A stretch of DNA of 18,587 nucleotides from Phycisphaerae bacterium (GTDB lineage Bacteria > Planctomycetota > Phycisphaerae > Phycisphaerales > SM1A02), in contig PKCT01000016.1 in NCBI GenBank assembly GCA_002862325.1, positions 1 through 18,587 on the forward strand, in the 5' to 3' direction. The translations under genes were made by a program, and so were the position numbers. The notes beneath the pieces are model-generated. The model saw nothing but the letters and a program-made list of their open reading frames with translations. It was not told the DNA's origin and did not search any database. This document shows positions 13,029 through 18,587 of the stretch, piece after piece; position 1 is the first letter of the stretch; each line of letters opens with the position of its first letter.

Positions 13029-15020
13029 TCACTCGTCCTCTTCCCGCAGCTTCGCGAGGACCGTGAGATCCTCGAGCGTGGTCGTGTCCTGCGTCGATTC
13101 CCGGCCCGCCGCGATGTCCCGAAGCAGTCGTCTCATGATCTTCCCGCTTCGCGTCTTGGGAAGGGCGTGGGTGAATCGGATCATGTCCGGTTTCGCGATC
13201 GCTCCGATCTCCTTCCCCACGTGCGTGTGAAGTGTCTTCTTCAGACCATCCGAGGCTTCGGCCCTGGGGCCGAGCGTGACGAACGCGGCGATGCCCGTCC
13301 CCTTGATGTCGTGCGGGAAGCCGACCACCGCGGCCTCGACCACGTGCACGTGCGAGACGAGGGCGCTTTCGACCTCGGCCGTTCCGAGGCGGTGTCCGGA
13401 GACGTTGATGACGTCGTCGATCCGTCCAAGGATCCAGAAGTAGCCTCGATCGTCCCGGGACGCCGCGTCGCCCGCGGTGTACATGCCCGGGATTCGGGAC
13501 CAGTACGTCTCGATGAATCGATCCCGGTCGCCATGGATTCCGCGGAGCATGCTCGGCCACGGCTTGCGAATGACGAGCAGTCCACCGGTCCCATGGGGGA
13601 GTTCGTTGCCGTCGTCGTCGACCACCGCGGCATCGATTCCGAGTGTGGGCAGCGTGCACGATCCCGGAACCGTCGGCGTCGCGCACGGCTGAGGCGTGAT
13701 CATGTGTCCTCCGGTCTCAGTCTGCCACCAGGTGTCGACGATCGGACATCGCTCGCCACCGATGACTCGGTGGTACCACATCCAGGCCTCCGGATTGATC
13801 GGTTCGCCCACCGTACCGAGCACCATGAGGCTCGAGAGATCGTGTCCCGCGGGATGTTCATCGCCCCACTTCATGAAGGCGCGGATCGCGGTCGGTGCGG
13901 TGTAGAACTGGGTCACGCGATGGCGTTCGACCATCGACCAGAAGCGATCCTCCGCGGGGAAGTTCGGTGCTCCCTCGTACATCACCGTCGGCACCCGGTT
14001 CGGAAGAACGCCGTAGACGATGTAGCTGTGTCCGGTGATCCACCCGACGTCGGCGGTGCACCAGTAGACCTGACCTCGATCCGGTCTGAGGTTGAAGGTG
14101 TTGCGAGCGGTCACCGATGCGTGCAGGCAGTAGCCGGCCGTGGTGTGCACGATCCCCTTGGGTTTGCCGGTCGACCCGGAGGTGTACAGGAGAAAGAGCA
14201 GAGCCTCGGAATCCATCGGCTCGCACGGGCGATCGTCGGATTGTCGGGAGACGAGCTCGTGCCAGTCGTGGTCCCGGCCGTCGACCATCTCGATGTCGTT
14301 CAGGCATCGCCGAAGGGTGACGACCGAGGTGACGCCCGGCAGCTCCTGGCAGGCCTCGTCGACGCTGGCCTTCAACGGCACGATGCTTCCCCGCCGCCAG
14401 GATCCGTCGCAGGTGAGGATCACCCGACTGTCCGCGTCGCGCACTCGATCGACGATCGCACTCGCGCTGAATCCGCCGAAGATGACCGAATGCGCCGCCC
14501 CGATCCGTGCGCAGGCGAGCATCGCGATCGCCACCTCCGGCACCATGCCCATGTAGATCGTAACGATGTCCCCTCGACCGACGCCGAGCGACTCGAGCGC
14601 ATTCGCGACCCGGGCGGTTTCGCGTTGCAGATCGGCGTAGGTGAGTCGCCGGATCTCGGGTGCACCATCGGAGACCGGTTCACCCTCCCAGATGATGGCG
14701 ACCTCGTCCCCATGTCCCTCCTCGACCTGTCGATCCACGCAGGTGTGGCAGGCGTTGGTCAGTCCCCCTTCGAACCAGCGTGCGTCGGGGGGATTCCAGG
14801 AGAGGACCTGTTCGAACGGCTTGAACCAGTGGAGATGTTCCTTAGCCTCCGTTTCCCAGAAGCGTTCGGGCTCGTCGACGGAGCGTCGCCACATCTCCTG
14901 GTAGGACTCCATGGAGTCGATCCAAGCGCCGCCCAATCGCTCCGCGGCCTCCCGTGGAGGGTTGAAGACACGATTCTCCTCGAGAATCGACTTGATGGCA
15001 TCGTTTTGATCGTTCGACAT
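13029..15020 (-). CDS. acs: Acetyl-CoA synthetase (AMP-forming)
   Basis: A 663-residue enzyme converting acetate, ATP and CoA to acetyl-CoA, AMP and diphosphate; normal family length. The ATG at 15020 is chosen because GAGAGGT lies about 8 bases upstream and the protein then begins like its relatives; the frame is open a further 14 codons. Motifs in order: WFEGGLTNACHTCVDR, FGGFSA, the ATP-binding loop YTSGSTGKPKG (279-289), DTWWQTETGG (429-438), whose Trp pair marks acetate-size selectivity, GDAASRDDRGYFWILGR (518-533), and VSGHRLGTAEVE. The C-terminal PKTRSGK ends in Lys627, the residue acetylated by Pat-type enzymes and reactivated by sirtuins in other bacteria, so that control is possible here; no acetyltransferase gene is in the window. 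It is a single gene, divergent from the Ser/Thr kinase. Confidence 0.97.
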   Translation of the reverse strand: MSNDQNDAIKSILEENRVFNPPREAAERLGGAWIDSMESYQEMWRRSVDEPERFWETEAKEHLHWFKPFEQVLSWNPPDARWFEGGLTNACHTCVDRQVEEGHGDEVAIIWEGEPVSDGAPEIRRLTYADLQRETARVANALESLGVGRGDIVTIYMGMVPEVAIAMLACARIGAAHSVIFGGFSASAIVDRVRDADSRVILTCDGSWRRGSIVPLKASVDEACQELPGVTSVVTLRRCLNDIEMVDGRDHDWHELVSRQSDDRPCEPMDSEALLFLLYTSGSTGKPKGIVHTTAGYCLHASVTARNTFNLRPDRGQVYWCTADVGWITGHSYIVYGVLPNRVPTVMYEGAPNFPAEDRFWSMVERHRVTQFYTAPTAIRAFMKWGDEHPAGHDLSSLMVLGTVGEPINPEAWMWYHRVIGGERCPIVDTWWQTETGGHMITPQPCATPTVPGSCTLPTLGIDAAVVDDDGNELPHGTGGLLVIRKPWPSMLRGIHGDRDRFIETYWSRIPGMYTAGDAASRDDRGYFWILGRIDDVINVSGHRLGTAEVESALVSHVHVVEAAVVGFPHDIKGTGIAAFVTLGPRAEASDGLKKTLHTHVGKEIGAIAKPDMIRFTHALPKTRSGKIMRRLLRDIAAGRESTQDTTTLEDLTVLAKLREEDE

Positions 15021-15106
15021 GTGATTGGACCTCTCTGGCATGAGTCTTCTCGTACTAGGCACCGTATCATCCAGACTCCATCCTGAGGATCCAGTAGGTA
15101 CCCGAC

Positions 15107-17971
15107 ATGCCCGGTGACCCCAATCTCAAGAAGATCGTCGAAGAGATCATCGATCTGCCCGCCCTGGAGCAGGAGCAGCGGATCGTGGAGTCGGCGGACG
15201 GCGATCGCTCGCTCGAGCGCAGGATCCGGGCCCTGATCGCGCAGAGAATGGCGGAACGCGACGTCGATGGCGGTGGCGGAGTCGACGCGACCATCGATTT
15301 CACCTCGGAGGAGACCGACGATTCGGTCGGTCCCGAGGCGACCATCGACTTCGACGCCGAACCGTCATCGCCCGACACGCCTTCGGGATCCTCTTCGGGG
15401 GAGTCCTGGGGCGAGGTGGAGACGCAGGACGACGCGGAGGACGAGGAGCGGACCCGTTCGACCGAAACCCCGCCGGAAGCATCGGCGGGCTCCGCCTCGC
15501 CCTTCAAGTCGATGCCCGATCACATCGGCGACTTCTCGGTCGAGAAGCTCCTGGGGGCCGGCGGCATGGGATCGGTCTTCCTCTGCCGGCAGGGATCGAA
15601 CGACCGGCCGGTGGCCGTCAAGCTGATGAATCCGAAGATGATCGGCCGACGCGCGATGCAGCGGTTCGAATTCGAGATCGAGTCCCTGGCGAAGTTGGTG
15701 CACCCCGCGGTCGCGCGACTGTACGAGGCGGGGGTTCGCGATACCAGCGATGGTCCCGCACCGTATCTCGCGATGGAATTCATCCAGGGGGCCCGGACGA
15801 TCGTCGAGTACGCCGAAGAACTCGGCCTCGATCGACGAGCCCGACTGGAGATCTTCGCGAGCGCCTGCGATGGCGTCGCATACGGGCACGGTCGCGGGGT
15901 CATTCATCGTGATCTCAAGCCCCCTAATCTTTTGGTAGACCTCGATGGCCGGCCCAAGGTCATCGACTTCGGCGTCGCCCTGAAGGACGACGACGACGAC
16001 GGTCGGCACGAGATCGTCGGAACGCTGCAGTACATGTCGCCGGAGCAGGCGAGCGGTGGAGACGTCGGCACGGGTGCGGACGTCTACGCGCTCGGGATCA
16101 TCCTCTTCGAGCTGATCACGGGGAAGCTTCCCTACGAGGTTCGTGGCACCAGCCTACGGCTCGCCCTCGAATCGATCGCGACCATCGACATCCCCTCGCT
16201 CGCCGACAAGGGGGTCGACGTCGACGTCGATCTCGAGGCGATCGTAGCGAAGGCGCTCGCCCGCGATCCCGAGAATCGATACCGCGGTGCCGCCGAGCTC
16301 GGCGAGGAGATTCGTCGATACCTCAACGACGAACCGTTGGTGGCCCGTCCACCCACGACGTGGGAGACCGTGCTCAGGCTGGCGAGGAAGAATCGAATCC
16401 AGGTCGGTCTGGCGATGGCGACGTTGATCGCCATCGTGCTCGGACTGGTGGGCACCACCTTCTTCGGGATCCAGGCGGAGGCCGCGCGCGAGAAGGCGGT
16501 GGCCGCTGAAAAGGAGACCAGGACGGCGCTGCGACAGGTCAGTGAGGAACGCGATCGCCTGTTCCGTTCGTTGAAGCTCTTCACTGACGTGATCGGTGGG
16601 GTCGAGCCCTCGACGCTCGGTGATCGCCTTTCCAGCGAGATGGAGACCCGAATCGATCGCAATCTCCAGAAGCTCGATGTGGGCGACGACGAGGTCGCCG
16701 ACTCGATCTTCGCGTTCAGGGGCCTGGCCGAGGTCTTCGTACCCACCGACATCGCGATCATGGTGATCGACGAGTTCCTGATCGATCCCACCGCGGACCT
16801 CCTCGAACTGATCCAGGACGATCCGTACGCCCACGCGATGCTGCAGGAGTTCCTCGGCTCGCTCATGGTTCGGACCGGGGCGTTCGACCAGGGGATCGAG
16901 TCGCTCCAGGGAGCCGCTTCGCGATGGGAGCAGCGGTCAGGCCCCACCGGGATCGACGCTCGTCGAACCCGCAACGCGATCGCCAACGCACTGTTCAATG
17001 CGGGACGGAGCGAGGACTTCGTGGACGACTTCGGCGTCGTGGTCGACGCCGGTCGCGACGGTGAAGGCCGGCTCGATCGCGAGGGGCTCTTCTCGGCGAT
17101 GGTCCTGGCGACGGCTCTCGGGGATCTCGGTCGACTGGACGAATCGCGTCCGCTCTTCATCGAGGCGATGGAGGGTTTCCAGCGGCTGGCCGATGCGGGT
17201 GACGCGGAGGCGGCCGACTACGTTCCTCGAATCGGGCTCAATCTGGGGGCGATCGATCTGAAGCTGGGCGATATCGAATCGGCGGAGAAGGATCTGCTCC
17301 GCGCTCGTGAGCGGGTGCTCGAAGGGGACGACATTGACCGCGACGAGCTGCTCGGCGCCATCGAGTTCAATCTGGCTCGGGTGGCCTACGGTCGAGCGGA
17401 TCTCGAAACCGCGATCTCCCGGGCCGAGGCGGCCCTGGCCTATCGACTTCGCTACTACGGAGCGGATCATCCCTTGTCGGTCGACGCGGTCGACGCCCTC
17501 GGTCGCTATCTCTACCACTCCGGGAAGTACGCCGAGGCGGTCGACCAGCTGCAGCAGAGCTGGACGGTGTTCCGCCTCAAGGAGAGCGGTGATTCGCTTC
17601 GGCAACACGGTTCCGGGGTCATGCTGGCCGAAGCGCTCGTGAGCATCGGCGCGACCGGAGACGCCGTCGTCGTCGTCGTCGAGATCAACCGACGGCGTGG
17701 AGGGCAGGGCGTCGCGATCGAGACTCGGCTTGCGCAGGTCCTGGCGAACATCATCGCCAAGGGGTCCGGTCTTGGAGCGGAGGGCACGAAGCTCCAGGCG
17801 ATCGCCTGCGAGATGCTCTTCGACCTCTGTGTGGAACTTGGCTCCGATGTGAGTCCGTCGACGCTCTGCGACATCGCCGGGCCGTTCCTGAAGAAGGCGT
17901 ACGAGGCGATGATCGAAATCGAGCCCGATGCGGACTGGGTCGAACGCCGGAATCTTCGATTCGGTGCCTGA
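15107..17971 (+). CDS. Transmembrane Ser/Thr protein kinase with C-terminal TPR-like sensor half
   Basis: A 954-residue Hanks-type kinase. Residues about 5-48 (LKKIVEEIIDLPALEQEQRI) resemble the short helical segment found before many planctomycete kinases. An acidic Ser/Thr-rich linker (50-135) carries ATIDF twice (61-65 and 78-82). The kinase domain (about 140-415) has the Gly-loop GAGGMGSVF starting at 150, Lys172, HRDLKPPN (catalytic Asp269), DFG (Asp287) and GTLQYMSPEQ, so it should be active. One transmembrane helix (about 432-455) follows. The remaining 500 residues begin with a coiled coil (AREKAVAAEKETRTALRQVS) and continue as TPR-like repeats, clearest around HPLSVDAVDALGRYLYHSGK. 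The exported half may sense ligands or partners. Substrates are unknown. The promoter should lie in the 86 bases shared with acs. Confidence 0.93.
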   Translation: MPGDPNLKKIVEEIIDLPALEQEQRIVESADGDRSLERRIRALIAQRMAERDVDGGGGVDATIDFTSEETDDSVGPEATIDFDAEPSSPDTPSGSSSGESWGEVETQDDAEDEERTRSTETPPEASAGSASPFKSMPDHIGDFSVEKLLGAGGMGSVFLCRQGSNDRPVAVKLMNPKMIGRRAMQRFEFEIESLAKLVHPAVARLYEAGVRDTSDGPAPYLAMEFIQGARTIVEYAEELGLDRRARLEIFASACDGVAYGHGRGVIHRDLKPPNLLVDLDGRPKVIDFGVALKDDDDDGRHEIVGTLQYMSPEQASGGDVGTGADVYALGIILFELITGKLPYEVRGTSLRLALESIATIDIPSLADKGVDVDVDLEAIVAKALARDPENRYRGAAELGEEIRRYLNDEPLVARPPTTWETVLRLARKNRIQVGLAMATLIAIVLGLVGTTFFGIQAEAAREKAVAAEKETRTALRQVSEERDRLFRSLKLFTDVIGGVEPSTLGDRLSSEMETRIDRNLQKLDVGDDEVADSIFAFRGLAEVFVPTDIAIMVIDEFLIDPTADLLELIQDDPYAHAMLQEFLGSLMVRTGAFDQGIESLQGAASRWEQRSGPTGIDARRTRNAIANALFNAGRSEDFVDDFGVVVDAGRDGEGRLDREGLFSAMVLATALGDLGRLDESRPLFIEAMEGFQRLADAGDAEAADYVPRIGLNLGAIDLKLGDIESAEKDLLRARERVLEGDDIDRDELLGAIEFNLARVAYGRADLETAISRAEAALAYRLRYYGADHPLSVDAVDALGRYLYHSGKYAEAVDQLQQSWTVFRLKESGDSLRQHGSGVMLAEALVSIGATGDAVVVVVEINRRRGGQGVAIETRLAQVLANIIAKGSGLGAEGTKLQAIACEMLFDLCVELGSDVSPSTLCDIAGPFLKKAYEAMIEIEPDADWVERRNLRFGA

Positions 17972-17984
17972 GGGCGCAGCCGAT

Positions 17985-18458
17985 TCAACTCGAGGTGGAC
18001 AGGACGCCCTCGGCATGCTGGCGAGCGGTTGTAATCGCATCGTCCACGCGATTCGGATCCTTGCCGCCGGCCTGCGCGCTGTCGGGACGCCCGCCACCAC
18101 CGCCGCCGCAGGCCTGCGCCGTCGCCTTGACCCAGTCGCCCGCCTTCAGTCCCGCCTTGATCAGGGCGTCGGGCACCTTGGCGACGATCACGACCTTCCC
18201 CGCCTCGTGGTCGGCGGATGCAAGGAGGACCGCCGCATCCGACCTGGCTGCGCGGATGGCGTCCATGGCGGAGAGCAGGCCGTCCTTGTCGGCGCCGTCG
18301 AGTCTCGCCACGATCGCCGGGCCCTCCGCATCGGCGGCGACCCGGCGCGCTTGATCGACCACGGCGCCACGTTGTTCCGCCGAGGCCGCCTTTCGCGCCT
18401 TCTTCGCGCCTCTGCGCATGCGGCGCTGCCTGCTATCCTCAAGCCCCGCCAGCATCAC
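17985..18458 (-). CDS. alaS: C-terminal (C-Ala/DHHA1) domain of alanyl-tRNA synthetase, truncated or stand-alone
   Basis: About 157 residues matching only the end of AlaRS. The C-Ala core is clear: GPAIVARLDGADKDGLLSAM, AAVLLASADHEAGKVVIVAK, then GLKAGDWVKATAQ and the glycine loop CGGGGGGRPDSAQAGGKDP. A short basic helix (RQRRMRRGAKKARKAAS) precedes it, as in the coiled linker before C-Ala. Possible starts are GTG 18458 or ATG 18455. In the same frame the reading continues upstream to 18506 and is then stopped by TGA (18507-18509). A normal AlaRS needs some 700 more residues with class II motifs and the editing domain; none is found in the 80 bases left, which are tandem repeat. So this is a broken alaS, a free C-Ala protein, or a misassembled end. 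It is convergent with the kinase gene, 13 bases apart. Confidence 0.72.
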   Translation of the reverse strand: MMLAGLEDSRQRRMRRGAKKARKAASAEQRGAVVDQARRVAADAEGPAIVARLDGADKDGLLSAMDAIRAARSDAAVLLASADHEAGKVVIVAKVPDALIKAGLKAGDWVKATAQACGGGGGGRPDSAQAGGKDPNRVDDAITTARQHAEGVLSTSS

Positions 18459-18518
18459 CTTTCGTCGTTCCGGCGTAAGAGAAGTTCTGCGCCACAGCGT
18501 GGTCCGTCATAATTCGAT

Positions 18519-18587
18519 GCAATGCAGTGGAAGGTAGTGCAATGAAGGGCAATGCGGGGCAAAGCAGTGCAATGCGGGGCAACGAGG
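18519..18587 (+). repeat. 10-bp tandem repeat running off the window end
   Basis: Seven consecutive units at exactly 10-base spacing start at 18519, 18529, 18539, 18549, 18559, 18569 and 18579 (the last is cut at nine bases). Examples are GCAATGCAGT, GCAATGCGGG and GCAAAGCAGT; consensus GCAATGCRGK. Unit 2 (GGAAGGTAGT) is the most diverged. The array starts 9 bases beyond the TGA that stops the alaS-like frame. Its composition differs from the surrounding GTC/CGA-rich coding DNA. Confidence 0.85.

Noticed and set aside
15021..15106. Specific -35/-10 promoter boxes between acs and the kinase
   Set aside because: TTGGAC (15025) and TACTAG (15053) are 22 bases apart, too far for a sigma-70 promoter, and no better pair was found by eye.
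15986..16000. (GAC)5 run in the kinase gene as a possible phase-variable tract
   Set aside because: It encodes five Asp residues in frame; unit changes would not shift the frame, and such runs are expected in GC-rich coding DNA.
18519..18587. CRISPR array
   Set aside because: The repeat is a contiguous 10-bp tandem with no unique spacers and no cas genes nearby.

Overview
The window reads as high-GC chromosomal DNA of a Planctomycetota bacterium, most likely class Phycisphaerae. This rests on protein style, not on a marker phylogeny. The clues are a secreted protein ending in the short double calcium-loop (dockerin-like) module common in Phycisphaerae (10348-11376, minus), a prepilin-leader protein of planctomycete type, and a large Ser/Thr kinase with a TPR-rich exported half. 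Nearly all of the DNA is coding. Long open frames on opposite strands are shadows of the GC-biased codons. No rRNA, tRNA, CRISPR array, transposase or phage gene was seen.

Region 1 (1-9674, all plus) is a type II secretion / type IV pilus assembly locus with a signalling cassette inside it. It runs: secretin (5' end outside the window), TPR lipoprotein, membrane sensor histidine kinase, stand-alone receiver protein, GAF-like/HD-GYP c-di-GMP phosphodiesterase, STAS-domain protein, GspE/PilB-type ATPase, GspF/PilC-type inner-membrane protein. The genes from kinase to STAS overlap by one to four bases, and GspF begins at or just after the GspE stop, so they are probably one transcript with translational coupling. 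The ATPase has an N-terminal MshEN-like domain, a fold that binds c-di-GMP in characterised relatives. A phosphorelay acting on an HD-GYP enzyme could therefore control the secretion motor through local c-di-GMP. That link is inference.

Region 2 (9675-12545) is looser. It holds a gene-poor stretch with a perfect hairpin, a 71-residue protein resembling only sigma-70 region 4, a two-way terminator-like hairpin, the minus-strand secreted dockerin-like protein, and a divergent intergenic region with two palindromes. A plus-strand prepilin-type protein follows, and its stop codon lies inside an 11-bp triple repeat.

Region 3 (12546-17971) holds a small YdcZ/DUF606-type membrane protein, a full-length acetyl-CoA synthetase on the minus strand with its regulatory acetylation lysine site intact, and a divergent 954-residue Ser/Thr kinase with one transmembrane helix and TPR-like exported repeats.

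Region 4 (17972-18587) is the odd end. On the minus strand lies only the C-terminal C-Ala domain of alanyl-tRNA synthetase. Its frame is cut upstream by a TGA, and immediately beyond lies a 10-bp tandem repeat (consensus GCAATGCRGK) that runs off the window. This may be a true gene break, a stand-alone C-Ala protein, or a contig-end artefact.
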